From Bursaphelenchus xylophilus (taxonomy: Eukaryota > Nematoda > Chromadorea > Rhabditida > Aphelenchoididae), in NCBI GenBank assembly GCA_904066235.2, contig CAJFCV020000004.1:9548001-9612000 (forward strand): a stretch of 64,000 nucleotides of DNA. Direction: 5' to 3'. This document shows positions 24,501 through 36,500 of the stretch, piece after piece. Below the pieces are notes generated by a model that was given only the letters and a program-made list of their open reading frames with translations, had not been told where the DNA came from and did no database searches. The position numbers and the translations under genes are program-made. Each line of letters starts with the position of its first letter. Positions within the stretch are counted from its first letter, which is position 1.

Positions 24501-27500
24501 GTGTCAACTGTCTCATTTCTCCATAACTTCTCGGGAAAGTACACATACAGTATAAAAAAGTAATCCTTCTGATCAATGAAGCCATAACGAACCGTTTCTT
24601 ACCAAATTTACTTGCAAAAAAATGTGAAATTCAACAAGAAGTTGGACAAAACAAGGCCAATATTGGGCTTAAGGCACAGGATTCACAGCTCAAAAACAAT
24701 AAGACTCTTGGCAATTCATCATTCGAAGGCTTGTATCTGTTCATAACCGAGCTAATAGAATATGGCAACGATATCAAGCACGTTCATGGAACGAAATCAG
24801 TCAAGTTTACCATTGAGGACTACAACAATATAAGAAAAGACCTAATCAGCAGAAAATAGTGGGCTAAACGCTGCTGCGTTCTTCACGAAGTTTCTTGGCG
24901 GCGTCATGGACGTAGTTCAGGAAGTAGGGACCGCCTTTGCTAACCATCCAGTTGTAGGCGGGGCCGGGAATGACAGCTTTTGGATGATCGTAATAAATGA
25001 GGACATAGTCAAATCTAAAAGCGTAAGACTTGAAGTATAAACCACTTCCTTACCCTTGGTTTTCATATTCTTTGTGAGGACGGACTCTGAGAGTCGAGGA
25101 GTAAGTTTCAACCCGCACTGAGTATTTGTCTGCTTCTGATGTGGGATGTTCTTCTTCTGTGAGGACCTTACTCTCAATTGTGTAGATTCCACTCTTGCTC
25201 CATCGTTTCTCACGCCGATAGATGTATACTCTCGGATTTAGGGGTCTTGGGAATCGATGGAGCCAGCGGACAATATCGATTGTTTCATCAACTGACTCGA
25301 TCACCTAAAACAATGTAATTCTAATACTTCTTTCGGGAAATTTAATCCGCTTTAATATCAGACAAGTTGACAGGTCCTAAACTTCGAACAAAAATCAAAT
25401 TCAGACTTACTTCAAGTTCAATGACATGAGGATCCCACTTTTTCCTGTAATTATCATCCATTTGGGCGTCTACAAAGTCTTGAGCGCTGATGTCGTCGTA
25501 AGTCCCGCAACATCGGTATTCATAGGTGTCTAGATCGGGGAGCCATCTCCTATGGACGGTGCATCGATGGTCATTGTAAAGTTTTTCCCACTTTAATTGC
25601 CCAAAGTCCTCGACTTCATGTTCGAATGAAGTAAAAGCCGGGTCAGCGTTTTCTCTTATTTCGTTTGGGTCGATTTCTATCGTTGTTGGGGCAATATTTT
25701 CTTTCCTATCATCCTTGTGCCCACTGCAACATGAGACTTCTTGTTTCTTCTTCTTCTCATCCTCATTTAGAGTGGAAACTGCGGCGAATGAAAAGACGAG
25801 GGCCCATTTTTTGTGGTTGAAAGGTGGTGGCGTTGGTTGGGTGACAACGCTGTTCCCCTTGGTGCTATATTGTCTATACCTCTGTCGATGAAAGGGATTG
25901 CATTTGTGGAGGTGCGGGCGAAAAATGGTGCAGAGACGACGGACACTACTCATTTTCTCTTCATATGGGTCTGCAACACTAAAGTTATAAAAAACATGGT
26001 CCGCGATAGATCTAAACTAATACAAGTCAACAAATATCAATAACAGATCCATAAAAATTCCAATAAGAATCAGATATTCTCGGTGGCCGACCAATAAAAT
26101 CATCGAAAACATCCAAATTATTGTATTATTAACGACTTTATACACGTTATAACATATGGAATGATATTCTAAATACAAATTATTTATGCTGCTCTCTTCT
26201 GGACAGCGGCATCACATGCTACGACCTTCACCCGATCAACGGGGCCTTCAATGGCGCGGAAGGAGTCGCGGAATTCCACACTATTCATCAAGAAAGTCCA
26301 GACATTATCACAGAAGCGGTATGCTCGTAGTTTTTCGGCCTAAAATTCAAAAAAATGGTACCAAAAATCGGCGACATACCTTGAAAGTCGTCTTATTCTT
26401 CAGTCTATTGCTCAATGCGTGGTTTATACACTTGTCGAAGGTTGCCATAACACGTTGTTGTAACTGTGGTGGGATGTGGCCATCTCTGACAAACTCGTCC
26501 AGAACCTGCTCTAGGGCAATGCCCAGAGTGGTGGAGCGGTACATTTGATAGGACATGGTAATTACCTAAACAGTTACATCAATTGCTTTACAAAACCAAA
26601 AGAAGTTTAACTTAATGTTACACTAGACACATCTAGTATAACATCAGCACAAGAACACATAAAAAAGAGTAGATATATCGTTAGTATGATCAACCGGACT
26701 TCGAAATATCATAAACGACTAGTTATAGCATATTATTTCAACAAACTTAACAATAATTTTCAACGGGTGTCAAAAAGTAAAAAAAAAGTGTAACAATTAC
26801 AACTCCTCAAGTTGTTGAACATCATTTTCTTCAACATGATCCTCTTCAACTTGGATTTGGCTCTCCTCGTATTTGAAGACCCGAATAAGTCCTCCGGCAC
26901 AAGCAGTGAAGATTAATGGAATATTGTTCACCGTAGCTATTGTGAAGTCGAATAACTCGGCGGCCGCGCCACATTTGAACTAAAAATTAGTCAAGTTATC
27001 TTCTTTATCTTCTGTGATTCCTAAAAATCGAAAAGAACAAAGAAATAAACAACTTACAAGTAAAGGCTCTCCACTTTTTCCATCCCAACACCTTATGGCG
27101 CCATCAATACAAGCCGAAAGGATTCTAATTTTATCGGCGTCTGGCCTCCACCATGCGCATTTCACGACCGTCATGTCATCATGAGCGCATTCATGTCGAG
27201 CCTGACCGGTTTCGTAGTCGTATACCACCAGCATCCCGTTATTTGTTCCAATAGCCAGCCATGGATAACCTGGAGCAAACTTGATGGTTTCAACGCTGTT
27301 TTCTTCCTCGGCGTTCTAAACAACACATCCAGATTATTACGTCAAAAGTATCAATACACTCTAAAAGATCTAAAAATGATGTAAATTTACCTCAACTACA
27401 CCAAATCTTGATACCGACTTCATATTTGTGGTGTTGATTAGATGTGTAACTCCATGTTCAGTTCCAACTGCGGCCAATGGAAGCTCCGGATGGACATCAA

Positions 27501-30500
27501 CTGCCGTCGCTGCTCCTTTGAGACTTAATGTAGAATAAGAAGAGTCTTTTAGGGCCCATAACCTTACACTGCCATCTCCATAGATGGCCAGGAGATTCTG
27601 AGCTCCTGGGAGAAGTCGCGCTGCCGAGCATGGGGCATTTGTCTCGGTAATAATGGTCTAAAAGGCATAGAGAATAATTATTAGAGCAATTGGAGAGCTG
27701 ATTTATCCAAAAATTTTTAAAAATTTTACCTTCACCTTCTCCACCTGCTTTTTGCTCAACAAGAACACATAAATCTGTCCTGACGAAGTCCCCGCAAGCA
27801 AAATGTCGGCTTGAGGGTGCCATAGCGTCCATTCAAGATCGTCGCAATAATCTACCTAAAAATAGATAAGAAACAATCAAAGAAACGCACGTCATACATC
27901 TTTTCTCCAGTTTGAGCATCAAAAATTTGTATCTTTCCCGACATATCGGCGGTTGAGAACAGAGTATTCGTTCCATTAAAAGCGACACTTACTACAGAGT
28001 CGCTGTGTTCATTGATCTTGATGTGAGGAAGATTGTCTAAACTCAGGAAAGCAATAATTTTGAGACATTTGCCTTACCATTCTGTCCAATCTCCTCGAGA
28101 TTCCAAAAAACCGCTAAATCGTCTTCTCCACCGCTTAAAAGCCTCTTCCCATCAGTTGAAACGGCCAGAGCAAAGACGTCTTTGGAGTGCCCATTCAACG
28201 TTACCCACGACTCATCCGGGACCTCTTCCATGTTCTCTAAATTGGGAAAATTATATTATTTTAGGCAAAAACCTTACCTGGAAGCTCTTCATTGTCCGCA
28301 TCCTGTTCTATAGGCTCTTCTTCAACAAAATCCATCGCTAAAAACGTGATGGAAAACAAACAAACAACCAATCAAGGAGAAACAAGGAAAAAACAAAATT
28401 TTCTCGCGAAAGAAAAAAAGATTTGCAAAAGAGAAAGACTTGACGCAAATAGGGAGGAAGACTTGGCGCATTGGGAGAAAAGAAGAGAATGAAGGGGAAA
28501 ATGAAGAGGAGGGTTGATGAAGGGTACTGTAAAGCCTTTGCTTCACTTTTACTTGTAAATTTTAACGTATTTTCTGATTATATTTTAGTAGCACAATGGA
28601 TATTCAAAATTTTAAAAAGTCTGGAAAAGTAAAATTCTTGTGCAAAACAAGATTTGACGTTACGTCATACCTGACAGATTTATCCTAAGACTCGCTAAAA
28701 TACGGATTTTCACAATTTCTATTTATGGTGTAATTTAAAAAAAAATTTCAGCTGTATTTGTCTTGATGGATATAGCGGAAACTACTGTGAGATTGAACCC
28801 AAAGCCGACGGATGTTGTACCAAGAATTCAGACTGTCTTGGTGGCAAAACTTGTTTATTCGATACAAACAGCAATTGCGGGCATTGCTACGAGAAATGCG
28901 ATGATAATCACTATTTGAAAGACTGCAACAAGCCAGCTTACAATAAGTTCAACGAGACCAAATGCAAAAATGGTGGGAAATTGGCGTATCTTGAGGACAA
29001 ACACATGGTTTATTGCGATTGTCAAGGGGATGGAAATGAAAGTGAGTTTTAGAATTCCTAGGGATAGTAGGGTACAGAGATTGCCACGGTCAAAATTTTG
29101 GCTCCGGCTCCGGCTCTTAGCTCCCAGAGCCGGAGCCGGGGCCAAATTTGCAGCTCCGGCTCCGGCTCTTGGCTCCGCGCAAAATTTAAAAAGGCCTCCG
29201 GCTCCGAAACCCGGCTCCTATGCAAAATGTTTTTTTTTAATATTTTTCCAAAAATAAAAGTTACTAGTGCCAGAAATCATATAGCCAACGTTTTTGCAGT
29301 CAAGCCACATCCTCCGCAGTCTTTTTCAAGCAAGTTGGTTTAACAAGATCACGAAATTTTTACTTTTCTGATCGCTGGGAAGCCTGGCTCCGACTTTGGG
29401 CTCGGGAGCCGGAGCCGACCCCAAAATTTCCGGCTCCAGCTCTGGCTCCCGGCTCGGAGCCAGAGCCGCTCAGAGCCGGAGCCAAGAGCCGGCTCCGGAG
29501 CCGTGGCAATCTCTGGTAGGGTACCTCAATTATAGTATATACTCCGCCGATTTAATTTGGACCAGTCTGAAACTTGAAAACGGTTATAGATATGAACTCC
29601 ATTCCTTCAACAAGTTTGATCACCAGTCGACTCTATGTTCAACTGTAGCCAAATATTTCCTCTGCCTTGAGGCACAAAAAAAAATATTCGAATTTTGTAA
29701 TTTTTTCTGTCGAAAAAGTTTGGACCAGGGCAACAAAAATTTGCATTTCTTTATCACTAGGTGGGGTGAAACCATGATAACTTGTGAAAATAATTGTGAT
29801 TCCCTGCTGATACTAACAAGCAGGGAATTCCGAGATTAGCGCTGTGTTTAAGGCCCTGAGGGCAATTTTTAAGAAAATTCCCAAAATTCCAGAATTTTTC
29901 CGCCCTGGCGCTTGAGTAAGAAGCGTAAATCGTCTTAAATTAGTTTCTGTGCAAACACAGTATCGTGTACATCTAATTGGATGACGTTATAAAATAGTTT
30001 TACATCTAAAATTTTTTGTTCTTGGAGGATTTGCGACTTTGAAACTTGGGTTGGCGATAATAGTAAGGCCACTGCGCTCAAACAACTGCTAAATCATACA
30101 GCGTTTTTCTTGGGACATATGAGGGGCATCCCACACTTTCCTTCTGTGTCAAAACAATATCCAATTTACACGCGACAAATGCACAATAGACCGAAGACTT
30201 TGATAAAAAAAGTTTTTGTTGGCCCAGTCGAAACATGTTGAGAAAAAACAATTTAATGTGCATCAAATTAAGTTCTATCAGGTCTGGCTAGCACCTCATA
30301 GCGGAATAAACGTACAATGTACATATAGGAACATCTTTTTTCACTTTGGAAAACTTTTAAGTAAGCACCCTCTTCTTAAATTTTTTTATCAAAGTGTTCG
30401 GTCTATTGTGCATTTGTCGCGTGTAAATCGGATATTGTTTTGACACAGAAGGAAAGTGTGGGATGCCCCTCATATGTCCCAAGAAAAACGCTGTATGATT

Positions 30501-33500
30501 TAGCAGTTGTTTGAGCGCAGTGGCCTCACTATTATCGCCAACCCAAGTTTCAAAGTCGCAAATTATCCAAGAACAAAAAATTTTAGATGTAAAACTATTT
30601 TATAACGTCATCCAATTAGATGTACACGATACTGTGTTTGCACAGAAACTAATTTAAGACGATTTACGCTTCTTACTCAAGCGCCAGGGCGAAAAAATTC
30701 TGGAATTTTGGGAATTTTCTTAAAAATTGCCCTCAGGGCCTTAAACACAGCGCTAATCTCGGAATTCCCTGCTTGTTAGTATCAGCAGGGAATCACAATT
30801 ATTTTCACAAGTTATCATGGTTTCACCCCACCTAGTGATAAAGAAATGCAAATTTTTGTTGCCCTGGTCCAAACTTTTTCGACAGAAAAAATTACAAAAT
30901 TCGAATATTTTTTTTGTGCCTCAAGGCAGAGGAAATATTTGGCTACAGTTGAACATAGAGTCGACTGGTGATCAAACTTGTTGAAGGACTGGAGTTCATA
31001 TCTATAACCGTTTTCAAGTTTCAGACTGGTCCAAATTAAATCGGCGGAGTATATTAGGTTGATGCATAATTATCCGTCGTTTTTCAACAAATCGCCCGAT
31101 TGGCTTTGTTTTGTCGAAGAGTTCGTGGGGGTGACCCGTCCAGCCAATTTCCATACCTTTCCAAGCTTTTTGAGACGTCGAACGATCGTTGACTTCACCG
31201 CAAAATAAAAACGCCGGTTAATTATGCATCAACCTAATATTTTTCAGTGTACATTGGAGAGTATTGTGACCATCGTTTGAGTCGATGTCACAAGGAACAC
31301 ACATCTCGGTTGATTTGCGAAAATGCCGGAAAATGTCGTGACGACGGCACTCGCTCGTATTGTGAATGCCCTGAGGGTTTTACCGGGGAAAGATGCGAAA
31401 CAATGATTGATCACTGTGATCTCGCTAAGAATGGAGGATGTGTTGCTGAGAATACGGCAGAATACATTCCACATCATCTCAGCTGTTATTGTTACTGTAA
31501 AGAGGGGTATTTCAACGAGACTTGTGCGGTACGTAGGGGGTTGGACATGTGTCTAATTTAGAGGAAATTTAGGACGAGATCGATCCCTGCAAGGAACGAG
31601 GAGAGGATTGGTGTGGGAATGGAGTATGCCAGTCCGATGGACCGGGTTATGCCGGGAAACATGAATGTGTCTGTAATGGGAAGAACTTGCTTTGTAAGTG
31701 TTATAGAATGAGTGCAGTGGACCTTACCCAGTGGCAAAAAAAACGTGCCATTTTGCATCCGGGAAGTATCAAAAAATGTAGCAAAATACCTCCCCTTCGA
31801 AGTGAAAAAACTCCGATTTCTAAAGCGCGCCCTTCAAAGAGGAGTTTTTTTAGTTGGAGAGGGAGGCATTTTGCTACATTTTTTGATACTTCTTGGATGC
31901 ACAATGGTACGTTTTTTGCCACTGGATCAGGTCCGTCACTGTAGCAGTCTAAGTCACATATCAATCTCTGAAAATTTTGGCCCGCGATTTCAGCAGCAGC
32001 CGAGACATTTAACGACATTTTCTAACGAGAGAAAAGGCTGAAATTTTTAATGCTGAAAAGCGCCAAAAAATCAGAATTTTCTGCAACGGTCGGGCTGGAA
32101 ATCTCGGTTGTTTCTGCAAAGCTAGGACCAGGAACTTTGCAAATACAATAGCCTAAAAAAAAGTTATCGTAATCTATACCAAATGTCATCAAAATCTGAG
32201 CGTCACCCTTTTTTCAGCCGAAGACCGCTGTCTTTCATGGAAATCCCCTTGCGACGACAACACCACTTGCGACAAACGTTGCAAAGTCAAGGCCCACAAC
32301 GAAACGGTGTGTGCTTGTCGCGACGGCTACTACGGAGAGACTTGTGATCCCATCGATTACTGCTTGTCCGGGGTCTGTTTGAACGATGGGATCTGTCATC
32401 AAGGCGTGAATATCAGCAAAAACCCTTGGATGAAATGCGAGTGTAAAGAGGGAGCTTTGGGGGAAAATTGTGAGAAGTTGACCGCATGTAACGGCATTTC
32501 TTGCGGCGCGAATGGAACTTGTATCGAAGAGGAGGGAGGCCGTTATCATTGCGAATGCAACGTTGGATGGTGGGGTTCGATGTGTGAGAAGCCAGCGGTA
32601 AGAGGATTTTTTTGAATTCTTGACTAAGAAGTATTTTTTATTGTCAGAGATACTGTTGAACTCTGTAAAACAAACTCGCTTTCAGCAAGACGTGGCTACT
32701 GCAAGATATTCCAGTGGCCTTTAGGGTCAATTTTAAGTCAAATTTAACCTTACTTTAACCAAAGGCGTCGCGATCCTTGGGGTAACCAGGCGTCCGACAT
32801 TTTCCGATTAGAATTGCCTTCCTTAATCTACGTAGTATGATCAACATTTTGCTTTGACAACTCCCCGGTGCTGATCAGTACACGAATCTATTGAATTCAT
32901 CCACCGCTTCCAAGGTTATGGGAGTTTGTTCCCATAAATTTGAATCCATTACAATGGCTCGGAAACGCTTTCAACGAAGCGAGTCGGAGGAAAGAGCTTT
33001 GAAAGAAGAAAAAAAGAGAGAAAACTGAGCAACAAAAGATCATGCGTGCTAATCAGCGAGAAATTGGTGAACCGGGTCCTTCTTCCAATATGAATAATCC
33101 AGTAAATATTAGGTTGGCAACTAAGTTATTGAATTTTTTTTGCATTATTCCACAGACCTTCCTAAGTCAGTATGGCTAGTATCACACTATCCCACCTGTA
33201 GTAGGGTTAGAGTACTATCAAACCCAGAGGCATCGAACTGGCAGCTCGCGTGTTGGTGTAGTACCTTGAATTTGAATAAGAGCAATTTTGAGTGGTCATT
33301 TTGCAGTTCCATACAATGCCTTTAGAACTCGAAGGACATAATGCTAATGTACAATGCTAATGCTTGTATTGTTGTTACTTATAGTGGGTATTATAGTTGT
33401 TGACTGTAAAGCCTTTAAAGGTTGTGGCAAAAAGAAAGGCAGTCAAAAATTTCAATAACTTAGTTGCCAACCTAATAGTTCAATCTCTGACAAGCGCGCA

Positions 33501-36500
33501 GAAATTTTGCGTAAAGATCGGGAAAGGAAAACTCTAAACAGGCGCCTAAAGTCTGATTTCGAAGCAGAAGCCCGTAGAGTAAAAAATCGGGAATCCCAGC
33601 AAAGAGTTCGTGATAATGAAAGTCCGGAATATGCCACAGAAAGACTAGCTAATGCTCGGTTAAATAAAGAGTGCTAACTGCCAAATCCATGGTTTGAATT
33701 TCCTGCTGTAAGCAAAAACACCAGAATCTTCATGGTTCTTCTAGCTGCTCGCAAGTCGGGGCCGGCCTAACCAAATTCCCCTTACTCTCAGTCTGTCGGG
33801 AAAATAATGAGCACAATTTCGCTACCCGATCGCATTGCGGAAAAGGAAAGCAATTTGACTTTGCCGCCACGCAATTCATTTTCTCGGCGGCGATACGATT
33901 TTGAAGAGGACGGAAGACTCATTATTTTCCCGACAGACTGCTATAACGAAAAAATTTTTTTGCCGCTTGTGATTTTTTGTACAGAGCTTTGACAGTTACG
34001 GTGTTCTTTGAATCAAGGGCCGTTTTAGCTTAAATGCAGCGAAGGAAATTCCCCCCACAATTGTGACCATGGCACATGCAATTTGGAAAACGACGTTTGC
34101 GAATGCGATCCAGGCTACACGGGCGTCAATTGCACTATACGTAAGACTTTTTATGCTGTTTTCTCTCGGTAACTTGTTCATAAATGTAGCAGCGAAAAGA
34201 TTATATTATACATTGAAATTTTTTCAAAATCTTGCCGTCATATCGTAGAGTGGCACCTTAATTTTCAGCCAACAAAAATGGCTTCAACTTGTACTTTACT
34301 GGTGAGCCAACAGATCCGGCGAAAGGAGAGGTGACGATATCAGGGGAGCGGACGGGCGAGCATGCCATAACTTTAACGGCGTGGGTTCGATTCGAAGACG
34401 ACGTGATTGGAAATGACACAGTAAAAATGACTCCAATTACTGTAGAATTAAATGAGAAACCGGTCTTCGAAATTTCAAACAACGGGACCACCTGGAATGG
34501 AGAAGAAAGCTTGAGTTATACGGGCTGCAAATTGAGGGGCTGGAATTATGTAAGTTTGTCTTTAGAAGGAAGGGATTTCGCCCGTGATCTTGGCACAAAT
34601 GACTTGTCACGTCAATCCAGTGCATTTCCTGAATCGTTTCGAAACTTCGTATCGTTTTCATTGATTTAAAAGAGAGACGAAATGTCACGAAATTATCGGC
34701 ACTTTTTCTCGCCAAAAATAATTGCTTTTTCTCGAAAAGGAAGAAGAAAAATAAGAAAATGCTTTTTATCGGATAGTGACATTTCGTTTTTAACGAATCA
34801 CCAAAAAGGGGCGGGAAATTTTTTGTTCTTATTTTGGATTGACGTGCATGTACTTTTTTTTATTTTCAGTACGTGATCTCCTACAACAATACGAAGAAAA
34901 TCTTGAAGGCCACCATCAACAATCAATATGTTTATCAAAGAGAAGTAGCGGCCATCCAACCTTCGGGGACTTGGTCGATCGTGCTGGGCAGGAAAACCCG
35001 AGACAACGACTTTTTCCGCGGAGAAGTTGGACTTGTAGAGGTAAAAAGAGCTCTTATCTGTATTCACAAGTAGTTTCAAGTCCACTGAATTTCCCTGTTT
35101 GCTTTCAGCTTCACAATAAACCATTTACCGCCCAAGAAATTCAAAGATATATGGAAAACTGCACGGGAAATCCGTTTAATCCGGAGAATGTTATTGTCAA
35201 ATGGAAAGACTTGAAGCTCAAGGGCTGGCAAAGGAACGATGTGCAAGTGATTGTGCCGGGGATTTGCGCTCAGTCCAAGTGCGAAAGTGGGGCAGCGGAT
35301 TGTTCGCCGGATAGCGGTAGGAAATGAATTTAAATACTACAGGGTGCGGCAATTTTTCGGCCGGATTTTAATTGGCCATAACTTTTTTAGTTTTTGGGCA
35401 AATGTTAAAATTCTTTTTTTCTCTGAATCCATAGACAACCCCATTTTGTTTAATACCAAATATGTTATACCCGTTCGTTAGACTACAGTAAAAATTCGAG
35501 ACAAAGAAAAAGCTCTAATTTTCATAGCTGACAATGGAATTACCCCTAGTGCGACCCTCAGATTTTCTTTAAATTTTGCACATGGGCTGGACATAGGCCA
35601 CACATCAATTCCTGAAAGTTTCAGCCCGCACCTTTCAGGGGCGACCAAGATATTCAACCATTCTTTGCGGTCAGGAGGGCACATGAGTGGTCACACAGAA
35701 AAACTTTTTGGCCATATCTTCGCTAGTTTTGTGCGGAGATAGCTGATTTTTTGTGGAAACGGTATTCTCCATGGCATGAACAGGCATGAATCTTTTTACG
35801 ACAAAACTCGTAAAAAAAGACATTTTTTCTGGCGATTTTCACACACGCCGAAAAAGCAGAGAAAACGTCCAAAAGGCCAATAACTATGAACTAGGTCCCT
35901 GTATGAATAACATATTTGATATTAAACAAAATGGGGTTGTCTGAGGATTCAGGGAAAAAAAGAATTTTAACATTCGGATAAAAACTAAAAAAGTTATAAC
36001 CAATTCAAATCCGGCCGAAAAATTGCCGCACCCTGTACTGAAATTACTTTCACCTTTCGAAAAAAGTGCCGAATTTTTGGACGAGCCAAAAATCTGGGTC
36101 GTCTCTAAATTTCGGGGGTGGACGATTCGGGAAAACGAAAAGTATTAATTTTCTTCGATGCAAGTGTCGAAATTAGGATAATCGATGGCGCTGATTAGTA
36201 ATTTTTTGAATTTTTTTCACAAATAACCGATTTAGGGGGTTTTGATGGTGCTGATTTCGAAAATGACATTATTTTTTTTGATCCTTGCTTTTAAAATTTG
36301 GAGCGCTCCTGAAGTAAAGAACAAAAGCAAGGATCAAAAAAAGAATTTCATTTTCGAAATCAGCACCATCGAAACCCCCTAAATCGAGTATTTGTGAAAA
36401 AGTTAAAAAATTACTGCTTTGCAGTACTACCTAAGGAAAAAAAGTAACAATCAAAAAAATGAATGTCGTTTTCGAAATCTGCGCCATCGATTATCCTAAT

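Larger units (their letters stand above)
28752..34140 (+). other. Receptor exons 18-22: EGF modules
   Basis: Consecutive EGF-like modules are visible: [51 protein letters not shown] and [12 protein letters not shown]. At the exon 17/18 junction the split codon becomes TGC and is followed by TGT, so this EGF has an adjacent extra Cys. Introns 18-21 are filled with inserted elements described separately. Confidence 0.8.

Noticed and set aside
24355..24585. Minus-strand frame between DIM1 and STARD7-like genes
   Set aside because: It is antisense to the better supported plus-strand two-segment frame and has no features of its own.
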